NCBI GenBank assembly: GCA_949358305.1
Contig: OX442323.1
Location: 1,796,001 to 1,860,000, forward strand
Reading direction: 5' to 3'
Length of the DNA stretch: 64,000 bases
Origin: Strigamia acuminata
Lineage: Eukaryota > Arthropoda > Chilopoda > Geophilomorpha > Linotaeniidae
Of the stretch, positions 29,198-38,839 are shown in pieces. The notes beneath the pieces are model-generated. The model was given only the letters and a program-made list of their open reading frames with translations, made no database searches and was not told the DNA's origin. A program made the position numbers and the translations under genes. Each line of letters begins with the position of its first letter. The stretch's first letter is position 1.

Positions 29198-31367
29198 AAA
29201 AGACCAGAGTAGTACATTGTCCTCTGAAATAGAAAATGTTCTAAACGAAACTCTGAATAAGTTAGTAATTCAAGATGAGGAAATTAAACGACCCAATCGT
29301 AAAACTAGGAAAAGAAATCCTAAGTATGTATTCAAGGAACCTTATCCGAACACTCCTTTTTCATTAGAGGAAACAGAAAATCCGTTCACATCATTTAGTG
29401 ATGACCTCTTTCCTACCGATAAGGGGGACGAATCTTGGCGAGAGTCCTTGAATGCACTAATCAAAGACGCTACAAATCCTCCTGTTCGAGAGGAAACCAC
29501 TAGTTCTAGTGGAGGAGTATGCGAAAGTTTGGAGGCAATGATGGAAAATTTAGATATCTCCTCAAAATTATCTAGACATCATAGACTTCGTAAATATGTC
29601 AAAGAACATCAGCTCAAGAGAGCTGAAGTAGTTGAACACATCAAACGTTTGGGAAACAGTATCGACGACCCCCGAATGAAAGTAACAATAGGCGGACTCA
29701 CCTATAATGCTTTAATGGATTCAGGAGCCACCCAATGTTTTATTGGATTACAATTACTTGACAGTACTTGTGCCTCCCCTGACTTCATTCAAGATTGCCC
29801 CCGAAATATGAAAGTTTGTGCCGTCGGCATAACTCATATCCCGCTAGGGCAAATAACCCTTTGTGTTCAATGGGCGGATGGAGTAGAATTCACTCCAATG
29901 AATTTTATCATTTTAGACCGAAATGTGTGTGGCCTAATTTTAGGACACAATTTTATGCGTCGTACCACAATCAATTTAAATCCAGCACGAGCTGTATTTG
30001 ATTGTGACAACAAACCTGGTTGGACTGCGCCTTACGTAGATAACGAATTTAATGACAGTCTAGCGAGGTTACGCACAATAAAAGACGACGGAACAGTCAC
30101 TCATACACCCGACAATTGGGAAGAATTGTTGGTGAAAGATTGTGATTGCTCCGACGAGGAAAAGACCAAATTACTAGAAGTAATTTCCGGAATCAAGCAC
30201 GTCTTTCGGGACAAAGTTGGTTGTACGAACCTTGCTAAACATAAAATTACGTTTAAAAAGGACGGGAAATGGAAAAAACAACCGTTTCGCATGTACAATC
30301 CAGCTAAAATTGCTATCATGACCAAACTAGTTGAAGAGCTAGAAGCAGAGAATCTCATTGAGAAATCCACGGGACCTTACATAAGTCATCCTGTAATAGT
30401 TGCCAAACCAAATGGCACATATAGGTTATGTATTGATTACAGATGGCTAAATGCGATCACCGAAATCAATGCAATCCAAATGCCCAGTATTGATTTGCTC
30501 ATGCACAATACTAATCAGGCAAAATACTTCACCTCACTTGACCTTACAAAAGGATATTATCAAGTAGAGATGGAAGACGAAGATAAGCAGAAAACTGCTT
30601 TCTATACTCCAAAAGGCAACTATCAATTTGTACGTATGCCATTTGGGTTATGTAACGCGCCTTGTACATTTCAAGCTCTAATGGAACAAGTTATGGGTGA
30701 CGCGTTATATAAACATGCATTAGTCTATTTAGACGATGTAATTATCTTTTCTCAGACCTGGGACCAACATCTCGGTCACATTAAAGATGTCTTAGAACGA
30801 CTAGACAAAGCAAACTTGTCCGTAAATAAAGAAAAGTCTAAGTTCGGCAGAACTACACTAAAATTTCTGGGACACCTAATCACGCCAAATGGATTGGCCC
30901 CGGATCCTGACAAAATCGCGTCAGTACGAAAATTTCCAACCCCAAAAACATCGAAAGATGTTCAAAGGTTTCACGGGTTGGCAAATTTCTTTAGGAAGTT
31001 TATTCCTAACCACGGTGAAATTGCTACTCCACTGACTAGCATTATACATGAGAAAGCAACCTTTGTCTGGGGACAAGAGCAAATAGACGCTTTCGAAAGA
31101 ATTAAAGACATCTTATGCGACGAAACTCAAGTTTTATTAATGCCTAACATGCTCGAACCCTTTGTGATTCTAACAGACGCTTCACATTCAGGATTGGGAG
31201 CAGTGTTATGCCAAGATGTGGATTTTCTTGACAAAAACAAGGACAAATGGATTAAAACTCCAAGACCCGTAGCTTACGCTAGTCGCGTACTTCGAGGAGC
31301 CGAGCAACGTTACACTACTCCCGAACTAGAATGTCTAGCGGTGGTATGGGCTGTAGAACGTTTCCGC
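29169..31367 (+). CDS. pol: Element A Pol, 5' part (protease, RT, start of RNase H), interrupted
   Basis: Pol is entered by frameshift, so no start codon is needed. After an acidic linker, the aspartic protease motif is MDSGATQCF (about 29717-29742). The reverse transcriptase follows, with LIEKSTGPYISHPV, LCIDYRWLNAI, FTSLDLTKGYYQVEM, MPFGLCNAPCTFQ and the catalytic YLDD (about 30727-30738). The RNase H domain starts with FVILTDASHSGLGAVL and ELECLAVVWAV. It is cut at 31367 by the copia insertion, which places a stop soon after. The frame resumes unchanged at 36123. All catalytic motifs visible in this part are intact. Confidence 0.93.
31363..31367. repeat. Copia target-site duplication TCCGC (left)
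   Basis: TCCGC precedes TGTAGG at the left LTR and recurs at 36118-36122 after the right LTR. Five-base duplications are typical of Ty1/copia integration. Confidence 0.9.
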
Positions 31368-31568
31368 TGTAGGTTCCACTAAGGTTCCTTGAAGATTTCG
31401 AATGTCCAAGATGAGTTGAAATCAGCACACAAAAACGGATGAAACATAAACACGTCTTTACTTTGCGAAAGTTTTAACAACAATGCCACTGCACGTGCAT
31501 AACGTGCATGCAACGTTCAAATACATAAAAACCTTTTGATAATTTGTAACAATTGATTAAATCTAACA
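31368..31568 (-). repeat. Copia LTR (3' LTR relative to the element)
   Basis: 201 bp, apparently identical to 35917-36117. On the minus strand a purine tract (AAGGAGGGTT, about 31569-31578) lies just outside it, serving as the polypurine tract. Confidence 0.93.
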
Positions 31569-31689
31569 AACCCTCCTTACAAATTCTTATAAGTTTTTAA
31601 ATGAATTAAGAAAAACTAAAACTAACATTCAATGAAAATTCGAAAACAAAAACAAAAAACATGAATAAAATATTATTTCGAACTTAAAA

Positions 31690-34600
31690 CTATTTGTCTT
31701 CGTCTTCGTTCTTCTCTTCGTCTTCGTTTATCTTAACTTCTCCTCTCAGACTCACGCCGTCGCGTCCCTCCATGAATTTGTCTTTCGCGACCGCCTTCGT
31801 CAGGAAATCAGCAATCATGTCACCTGTTGGTAAATGGATTAATTCAATGTTGCCAAGTTTTATCTCGTCCCTTATGAACATCAAGTGTCGGTTCATATGT
31901 TTAGTTCTTCCAAATTGGTTCGAACCGCACAAAATCTGCATTGCTGGTTGACTGTCCGTGAAGATTGGTACTTTTCTCTGCACACAGCTTCCTTCGCCCA
32001 CTTCACTCAAAAAGTCTCGCGCCCATTTTATGGATTTCAGTAATTCGCAGATGGCCAAAATCTCGCTTTCCGTCGATGACATCGCGACTAATCGTTGTTT
32101 TTTGGTTTTCCACGTTATTGTTGTTGATCCAATTTTTACTATCATCCCTGTATGTGATTTTGCATCTTGGGTGACGTTCCAGCTTGCGTCCGCAAATCCT
32201 TGTAATTTCCCCTCCTCATTTGAGAAAAACAATCGCATCTCAATCGTCTTCTTCAGATATCGCATCACTCGTTTGACCGCTCTGAAGTGTAATTGGCGCG
32301 GGTCTCTTGAATATGCTGACAACGCACTTATTGCGAATGATATGTCCGGTCGTGATATTATCATCACGTGCATCAGCGATCCTATCATTTGCTGATAAAG
32401 TTGCTGGTCGACTCTTTTCGATTTCTCAAAATCATCTAAGTCTTGTCCAGTAGCCATTGGTGTGTTTGCAGTGACTCCGTCCATCAGCTCGTATCTCTTC
32501 AAAACATCGTTTATGTATTTTTGTTGACCAATTAGAATTCCGTTGTCCATTATCGAAATTTCCATTCCCAATAGGAAATGTACTTCTCCCAAATCAACAA
32601 TTTCAAAAACTCTTTTTATCTTCTTTAGAATCCGGTCCAATATCTTTTGACTAGTAAACGCTGCCAAAATGTCATCTACGTACACCCCCAGAATAATAAA
32701 GTCATTTTTTCTCTTGTAAATATACACACACCTGTCGTTAATCAGTGGTTTCAGGCCAATCTTCTGCAATTCTGTGTCGAGTCTCTCGTTCCAACATCTA
32801 CCTGATTGTCTCAGGCCATAAAGGCTTCGTTCAAGTCTGCAAATCAAGTCCTTCTGTTCATATCCCTCCGGCTGCTCCATGAAAATCGTTTCATCAATCA
32901 GGCCGTACAGGTAAGCTGTTTTTATGTCAAATTGACGCGTCATCAATTTGTGTTTGGCCACCATGGATAAAATGATGCGGAGTGATTCGACTCTTACAAC
33001 TGGCGAGAAAGTTTCCGTGTAATCAATGCCTGCTCTCTGGGAATACCCCACTGCCACCAATCTTGCCTTGTATTTATTTACACTCCTGTCCACGTTGAGT
33101 TTTATCCGATAAATCCATTTGCTCTTTATCGTAGTCATTTGTTTTTCCTTCTTCACCAATGTCCAAACATTGTTCACGTGCAATGAGTCTATTTCACTAT
33201 CCATCGCCGTTTTCCATTTTTCTTTTTCGTCGCAATTTATTGCTTGCTCGTATGTTTCCGGTGTAAACAAGTCGTCAACGCCCTCAAATGCTGCGTTCGC
33301 TGCTTCAACCGCTGCGTTCACCGCCTCATGTTGTGCTGCTATGCGTTGTGATCGTCGTACACCTTCTTGTTGCAATTGTCGTTCCCGCTCCTCGATTTGT
33401 TCTGCGTGTCGCTGTTCGAGCACGGCCTTCGTTGATCCTCGAGGTCTGCCAATCTGCGCCGGTTGTACCTGTCGTGGATTCGGCTGCGCGTCTTCAACAA
33501 TCACTGCAGGTTGTTGAGCATTGTCGTCATCGTTATCATTTGCTTCTACAATTGCCTCGTCTTCGTATTCTTGACAAAAACGCCTATTTTCGTCCGGTTT
33601 TGCCAAATTAAAGATGTCCGCCCCCCGAATTTCTTCATTAAATTCGACTGTTCTACCTTCTTGTATTTTCTTTTCTGCTGGGACGTAAATCCTAAATGCC
33701 TTTCTGTCCGCCGAATATCCCACAAAAATTCCGCGTTTCGCTTTTTGATCAAGTTTTTGTCTCTTCTCTACTGGGATGTGCAGGAAAGCTTCACAACCAA
33801 AAACTCGAAGATGTTTTATTGATTGTTTGCGCTTCATCCACATTTCTTCTGGAACTAAATCCCCATTTGGTTTCGTCAAAGTTCGATTTTTTACGTGTAT
33901 CGACGTTGAAAATGCTTCGGCCCAAAATATTTGCGGTAGGCCCGATTCCAAAAGTAATGTTCGTGTCGCCTCTACGAGCGTTCGATTTGTACGCTCCGCA
34001 ATGCCGTTGCTGGCTGCATTGAATGGCACTGTGAGCTCGTGCAATATGCCTTCATCGTTGCATAAACGTTTAAAATTCTCGTTGACAAACTCGCCTCCGT
34101 TGTCGCTTCTAATACGCTTTAATTTGTTCCCCGTTTGCTTTTCCGCCATTGCTTTAAATGACTTGAAGAAATCAAATGTTTGAGATTTCTCGCTCATGAA
34201 ATAAGCAAACTTCTTGCGTGTAAAGTCTTCAGTAATTACAAAAGCGTACCTGCTTCCTCCCATTGACGGTGTCTTGAATGGTCCAATCAAATCCATGTGT
34301 ATTAGTTGCAAAACATCATCCGACTGCTTCTCGTTTATTCGTTTGTACGGGCTCTTCGTCATTTTTCCGAGTATGCACGCGGTGCATTTGTCCAATGGTG
34401 CATTGTTGTACTCCAACCCGTAAACCAATTCTTTGTTGGTCATCTTGTCCATTGTTCGCTCGTTTGCATGACACAATCGTTTATGCCATATTTTCTTGGT
34501 TTCTTTAGTTGTCGTGGCAACCGCATTCGCTTGCTCTTCCTTTTTCAGTTGCAATAAATACATGGTGCCACACTTTGCTCCCTTTCCAATCGTCTCTCCA

Positions 34601-35790
34601 ATTGGACTATTAATGTCCGCCCAGTTTCCCCTGAATTGCACGGTGTAATTCTTTGCCGTCAAGCGCGGAATTGAGAGCAAGTTCCCCTTCAGCTCTGGAA
34701 CAAAGAGCACGTCTTGTAGCAAAATTTTCATTGTTGCCTCTCCATCGAGTTGACAATTCAAAATTATGCTTCCTTTTCCCGTCGCTATAAGCTTCACACC
34801 TTTCTTGGCTGTGGTTATTGTTGTCTCCATCTCAACAAAACAATGAAAAAGTTCCCGCTTGCTCGACATATGCACAGATGCGCCTGAGTCTAAAATCCAG
34901 TCGTCAAGGTGATCGCTCGATTCTAATTCAACCACTAGCGCGTGCTGTATTGTTGCAAATTCCACTTCTGCCTGCGCCATTTTTGCCGCCTCTTTTGGTC
35001 TTTGTGCCATTTTCGTGGGGCGCTTCTCTGGATGGCGCTGCCAACAGTCTTTGGCAATATGGCCGCTTTTGCCACACTCATAACAAACAAATTTTGTCCC
35101 ACCTTTTGTTTTCCTGCCTCCCGAATTTCTTCCGACTTGTGCCTTGAACGCCACTGTCCCGCTTTCCGTCGCCGCTCCTTTCGAATTGAATGTTGACCAT
35201 TGGTCTTCCATTTTCAGTTCACGTCGTAATTCTTCGATTGTTGCGGTTGCATTTGAACGAAAATTCCTTGCAATGTGGGAAAATCTCGTCACGAGACCAC
35301 GCGTCACGTACATCATCAATTCGCGATCTTTAATGTCACGTCCGACTGCCTTGGCTCTCGATTGAATTGACTTTGCCCTGTTTAAGTAGCTGTCCACTGC
35401 TTCGTCGTGTCTCATACGTAATTCGCACAATTCGGCCGCCGCGTCGATTTGACGTTCCTCCGTCGTTCCGGCGTACAGCGCTTTTAACGCATCCCAAACT
35501 TCTTTTGCACTGGTTTTCCCCATGCAATTCGTCGCTTCCTCGTTCGAAACGGTCAAAATAATGATGCCGAGTGCCTCGTTGTTGTTTTTCACCCAAGTGT
35601 TATATTTTACGAGATTATCTGCGTAATCCGCAGAGCCCACCACCGGTTCCACCACCGCTGGGTCCGTGATCATATTTTTCAAACTTTTAGCTGCTAATAA
35701 AGTTCCAACCTTAAACTGCCAGATGAAATAGTTCTCCGGTGTAAGAAGATCAATCCGATTCAATGAACTGCCCGAAATCGCATCCGCCAT
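31690..35790 (-). CDS. gag-pol: Copia Gag-Pol polyprotein, 1366 aa, intact
   Basis: This single frame encodes all copia functions. The N-terminal Gag begins with LLTPENYFIWQFKVGTLL, a UBN2/DUF4219-like region. The zinc knuckle CYECGKSGHIAKDC is at about residues 236-249. The aspartic protease motif is WILDSGASVHMS, near residue 300. Integrase follows, with HKRLCHANERTMDKM and CTACILGKMTKSPY (zinc-binding HHCC) and the catalytic region DLIGPFKTPS, SDNGGEF and NAASNGIAERTNRT. Reverse transcriptase has ETFSPVVRVESLRIIL and YVDDILAAF. RNase H has GFADASWNVTQDAKSHTG and SSTESEILAI. No stop or frameshift interrupts it and all key motifs are present, so it is predicted to be competent. The start at 35788-35790 is the first ATG after the leader. 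Confidence 0.97.
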   Translation of the reverse strand: MADAISGSSLNRIDLLTPENYFIWQFKVGTLLAAKSLKNMITDPAVVEPVVGSADYADNLVKYNTWVKNNNEALGIIILTVSNEEATNCMGKTSAKEVWDALKALYAGTTEERQIDAAAELCELRMRHDEAVDSYLNRAKSIQSRAKAVGRDIKDRELMMYVTRGLVTRFSHIARNFRSNATATIEELRRELKMEDQWSTFNSKGAATESGTVAFKAQVGRNSGGRKTKGGTKFVCYECGKSGHIAKDCWQRHPEKRPTKMAQRPKEAAKMAQAEVEFATIQHALVVELESSDHLDDWILDSGASVHMSSKRELFHCFVEMETTITTAKKGVKLIATGKGSIILNCQLDGEATMKILLQDVLFVPELKGNLLSIPRLTAKNYTVQFRGNWADINSPIGETIGKGAKCGTMYLLQLKKEEQANAVATTTKETKKIWHKRLCHANERTMDKMTNKELVYGLEYNNAPLDKCTACILGKMTKSPYKRINEKQSDDVLQLIHMDLIGPFKTPSMGGSRYAFVITEDFTRKKFAYFMSEKSQTFDFFKSFKAMAEKQTGNKLKRIRSDNGGEFVNENFKRLCNDEGILHELTVPFNAASNGIAERTNRTLVEATRTLLLESGLPQIFWAEAFSTSIHVKNRTLTKPNGDLVPEEMWMKRKQSIKHLRVFGCEAFLHIPVEKRQKLDQKAKRGIFVGYSADRKAFRIYVPAEKKIQEGRTVEFNEEIRGADIFNLAKPDENRRFCQEYEDEAIVEANDNDDDNAQQPAVIVEDAQPNPRQVQPAQIGRPRGSTKAVLEQRHAEQIEERERQLQQEGVRRSQRIAAQHEAVNAAVEAANAAFEGVDDLFTPETYEQAINCDEKEKWKTAMDSEIDSLHVNNVWTLVKKEKQMTTIKSKWIYRIKLNVDRSVNKYKARLVAVGYSQRAGIDYTETFSPVVRVESLRIILSMVAKHKLMTRQFDIKTAYLYGLIDETIFMEQPEGYEQKDLICRLERSLYGLRQSGRCWNERLDTELQKIGLKPLINDRCVYIYKRKNDFIILGVYVDDILAAFTSQKILDRILKKIKRVFEIVDLGEVHFLLGMEISIMDNGILIGQQKYINDVLKRYELMDGVTANTPMATGQDLDDFEKSKRVDQQLYQQMIGSLMHVMIISRPDISFAISALSAYSRDPRQLHFRAVKRVMRYLKKTIEMRLFFSNEEGKLQGFADASWNVTQDAKSHTGMIVKIGSTTITWKTKKQRLVAMSSTESEILAICELLKSIKWARDFLSEVGEGSCVQRKVPIFTDSQPAMQILCGSNQFGRTKHMNRHLMFIRDEIKLGNIELIHLPTGDMIADFLTKAVAKDKFMEGRDGVSLRGEVKINEDEEKNEDEDK

Positions 35791-35905
35791 TTTTCACGAC
35801 GTTCGATTTTTGAATTCCGTCACGTGCGCACTTCGTTCTCACTCGAAACTTCGAAAAATGTCGTCTGAGTGCCGTGGATACTTCTTTTCGAAGAAAACCG
35901 GCCTA

Positions 35906-35914
35906 CTGCTACCA
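35906..35914 (-). other. Copia primer binding site, initiator tRNA-Met type
   Basis: On the minus strand TGGTAGCAG lies two bases after the 5' LTR. It matches the complement of the 3' end (CTGCTACCA) of eukaryotic initiator tRNA-Met over nine bases, then diverges. Confidence 0.6.
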
Positions 35915-35916
35915 CT

Positions 35917-36117
35917 TGTAGGTTCCACTAAGGTTCCTTGAAGATTTCGAATGTCCAAGATGAGTTGAAATCAGCACACAAAAACGGATGAAACATAAAC
36001 ACGTCTTTACTTTGCGAAAGTTTTAACAACAATGCCACTGCACGTGCATAACGTGCATGCAACGTTCAAATACATAAAAACCTTTTGATAATTTGTAACA
36101 ATTGATTAAATCTAACA
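35917..36117 (-). repeat. Copia LTR (5' LTR relative to the element)
   Basis: 201 bp, starting TGTAGG and ending TAACA on the plus strand. It appears identical to 31368-31568. TCCGC follows at 36118-36122. Confidence 0.93.
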
Positions 36118-36122
36118 TCCGC

Positions 36123-38249
36123 CCCTACATAGAATACACGTCTTTCACCCTAGAGTCAGATGCAGAAGCCTTAAAATGGCTAATGGGAACGCCAGAACCT
36201 TCTGGTCGTTTTGGCCGATGGGCGATTAAACTGCAATGCGGCGCCTTTAAAATTAAGTATCGTCGTGGTACTCAAAATCAAGTCGCAGACGCATTTTCAA
36301 GAGCTCCTTTGAGTATTGAAGACATTCCGAAGGATGATTATATCGAACCCACGGAAATAACTCAATTCTGGCCCGAGTGGGACGGAAATAAAGAAGTTAC
36401 TCGTAGAGAAGAACCAAAACCCTGTCAGTTCTTAACAAACGTGTCAATAAAGTTTGATTATTCCAAAAAATTAGATAATTCTTTGGAAAAGGGGGAGAAA
36501 GGTCATGTAGAACCAGAAACTTTATTTAGTGCTTTAACCGAAGTACTAAGTATAGTTCCTCCTACCAGAGCAGAAATCATCGAAGCTCAGCTCAAAGATT
36601 ACGAATGTAGAAAAATAATAACTCATCTAAAATTAGATGAAGTTGAGCAAAAGAAAAATAAGAAAACTAAGCGATGGATGAAAGACATCAAAGGCTACCA
36701 ACTAGATTTCAAAGAAAATCATGATAATGAAGATGAGAATAGTAATGATTCTGAAATGTTAATCTTCTTCAAACCAACATTTGAAGAAGAATTAAATGAT
36801 TCCGGCAACGGATTTAAAGCGGTGATTCCACCCTCTTTAGTGCGACGAGTGTTGTTCGCATGTCACGGACATCCGTTAAGTGGACACGCGGGGATGAGTA
36901 AAACGCTCGAACGAGCGAAACTCATCTATTATTGGCCTAAAATGAGCAAAGACACGTGTAATTATGTTCGTAGTTGTGTTCATTGCCAACAATACAAACC
37001 TAGTCAACACCGCAAACACAGAGCGAGTTATACTCCTCACAATATGGCACAGCCATGGGAAGTTCTTTGTTTAGACTTCATGGGTCCCAAACCCGCTGGT
37101 CAATACCAACATAAATATATTTTAGTAGGAATCGATCAATGTACTAAATGGGTAGAATTAGCCCCATTAAGCAAAGCTTCAAGTGAAGCAATTATAACAA
37201 AGTTAGGTGATATCGTACATAGATGGGGATACCCCAGGAAAATTATCAGTGATAATGGAAAACAGTTCGCATCCACCATCTATGAGGGTTTTTGTAAAAG
37301 GCACAACATTAAAATGACTCATATAAGTCCTTATCATGCTCAGGCCAACCCCACAGAACGGGCAAACAGAGATATCAAAATAATGCTTGCAATTTATTCT
37401 GATGTGCACTCTCACTGGCCACGTTTTCTGAATGAATTTGCATTTGCATCCAGAACGGCAAAATCCGAAGCAACCGGATCGACGCCATTTTTATTAAATA
37501 CGGGAAGAATAGTAACACTACCTTTCGACCCGCGAATTATTCAACACGCGAATAAATTCGATAAAAATAACCCTGAAGAATTCGTGTTTAATTTACTCGG
37601 GATTTTACGGAGAGCACACCAAGAAATGCACCGGAGAATCCAACTAAATTACGAGAAACACGACAGAATCCACCGCAATAAATTTCATATTTGCAAATAT
37701 GAAGTAGGTGATTTAGTCTGGAAGAATACACATATTCTTTCCAATCAAGACAAAGGTATTACTAAAGGATTTGCAGAAAAACGAGACGGACCGTGGGAAA
37801 TCACGGCCGTATTAACAGGAGGTGCATACGCCTTACGAAAATTATTAGATGATTCAATTGAACCATCAATAAATACGGATGATCTCACCCCGTATATCCC
37901 TTCATACCCGATTGAGACATGGACTCTGGGTCAGAAAAAAGGAAAACTGGAAGATCATCCAAACCCTGATTGGATGTCGTCAAATTCCGAATTTAACGAA
38001 TCTAATTCACAAGAATTAGATAATCAAGATATGGAAGAACTTCCTCAAGAAAGTCTTGAACAAGAAGAAGGAATAATTCCTACCTCAAATGAAAATGGAA
38101 ACGAGATTATCGATCCACGAAGTAATAACTCAAATAAACGGAAGCGAACAGCTGACCTTCCGGAGATAATCTCGAGACCGAAAAGAACTTCGAAGCCAAA
38201 CCCGAAATATACAACGGATTTTGTGCAGATGATTCAAGAACGTCGTTAA
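36123..38249 (+). CDS. pol: Element A Pol, 3' part (rest of RNase H, integrase)
   Basis: The pol frame resumes after the copia insertion in the same phase. It completes RNase H (FTLESDAEALKWLMGT, YRRGTQNQVADAFSRAPL). After a linker comes the integrase zinc domain (HGHPLSGHAGMSKTL with CVHCQQ, HHCC) and the catalytic core, with LDFMGPKP, SDNGKQFA and SPYHAQANPTERANRDI supplying the D,D,E residues. A C-terminal GPY/F-like region contains KRDGPWEI near 37784. The end is a Ser/Asn/Glu-rich tail with a basic cluster (NKRKRTADLP). Without the nested element this would be an intact pol. Confidence 0.93.
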   Translation, partial: PYIEYTSFTLESDAEALKWLMGTPEPSGRFGRWAIKLQCGAFKIKYRRGTQNQVADAFSRAPLSIEDIPKDDYIEPTEITQFWPEWDGNKEVTRREEPKPCQFLTNVSIKFDYSKKLDNSLEKGEKGHVEPETLFSALTEVLSIVPPTRAEIIEAQLKDYECRKIITHLKLDEVEQKKNKKTKRWMKDIKGYQLDFKENHDNEDENSNDSEMLIFFKPTFEEELNDSGNGFKAVIPPSLVRRVLFACHGHPLSGHAGMSKTLERAKLIYYWPKMSKDTCNYVRSCVHCQQYKPSQHRKHRASYTPHNMAQPWEVLCLDFMGPKPAGQYQHKYILVGIDQCTKWVELAPLSKASSEAIITKLGDIVHRWGYPRKIISDNGKQFASTIYEGFCKRHNIKMTHISPYHAQANPTERANRDIKIMLAIYSDVHSHWPRFLNEFAFASRTAKSEATGSTPFLLNTGRIVTLPFDPRIIQHANKFDKNNPEEFVFNLLGILRRAHQEMHRRIQLNYEKHDRIHRNKFHICKYEVGDLVWKNTHILSNQDKGITKGFAEKRDGPWEITAVLTGGAYALRKLLDDSIEPSINTDDLTPYIPSYPIETWTLGQKKGKLEDHPNPDWMSSNSEFNESNSQELDNQDMEELPQESLEQEEGIIPTSNENGNEIIDPRSNNSNKRKRTADLPEIISRPKRTSKPNPKYTTDFVQMIQERR

Positions 38250-38835
38250 AAGATTCTAAATATGAAAAGAATATTCTAAAAGATATTGATTCAAATCAGT
38301 TATTGAATATTCAAATCGAAATTCGCGAAGTCACCTGATAAATTATGACCCCGGGTGGAGAATAAAAGATTCGTTCTATATTCAGTCTTCTAACACACAC
38401 GTGAGAGAAGAAGAACTTCGTCGAGTTCAACAAAAATCACGGTCAAACGCGTTGACATTGTTAGCTATTAATCAACGAATACAGGTATTATGATTATACA
38501 TATAAAGTTATATATATATATCATGAAATTTCTTTGAATATTCGAAGAAATACGAACCAGCGGAATTCGTTTATTAGCGGTGGAGGATTTGAAAGCCACG
38601 TGCTCTAAACTCCAAGTTGTCGTCGAGGCGACTACACTCATAATTCCACAAGATACGCTTCTAAAGGAAGCAGGACATTTTCGTAAGTTCGATAAAATTA
38701 TCAATACACGAAAATATAAAATTGTAACGAATTATAATTATAAAATTCGTAAATTCAGTTACGCGTTTTCTCAATAGAGGGCGCACGCATACAAAAGTAT
38801 TGCAAATAAAACTAAAACGTTTTCTATATTTGTAG
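38250..38835 (+). other. Element A pol-ORF3 spacer ending in a splice acceptor
   Basis: About 590 non-coding bases contain a short TATATA-rich stretch near 38510. The end, TTTTCTATATTTGTAG (AG at 38834-38835), is a good splice acceptor four bases before the ORF3 start codon. This suggests ORF3 is expressed from a spliced subgenomic mRNA, as env is in retroviruses. No donor was identified. Confidence 0.55.
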
Positions 38836-38839
38836 AATT

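Larger units (their letters stand above)
31368..36117 (-). mobile_element. Intact Ty1/copia retrotransposon nested in element A
   Basis: It is 4750 bp long, in reverse orientation to element A, with 201-bp LTRs that look identical, a single uninterrupted gag-pol frame and a 5-bp duplication. Integrase precedes reverse transcriptase, which defines copia. The insertion plus duplication is 4755 bp, a multiple of three. Everything visible looks functional, so this is a very recent insertion. Confidence 0.97.

Noticed and set aside
31694-35561. Many plus-strand ORFs over the copia polyprotein
   Set aside because: They are shadows of the minus-strand gag-pol frame, which contains all the expected motifs.
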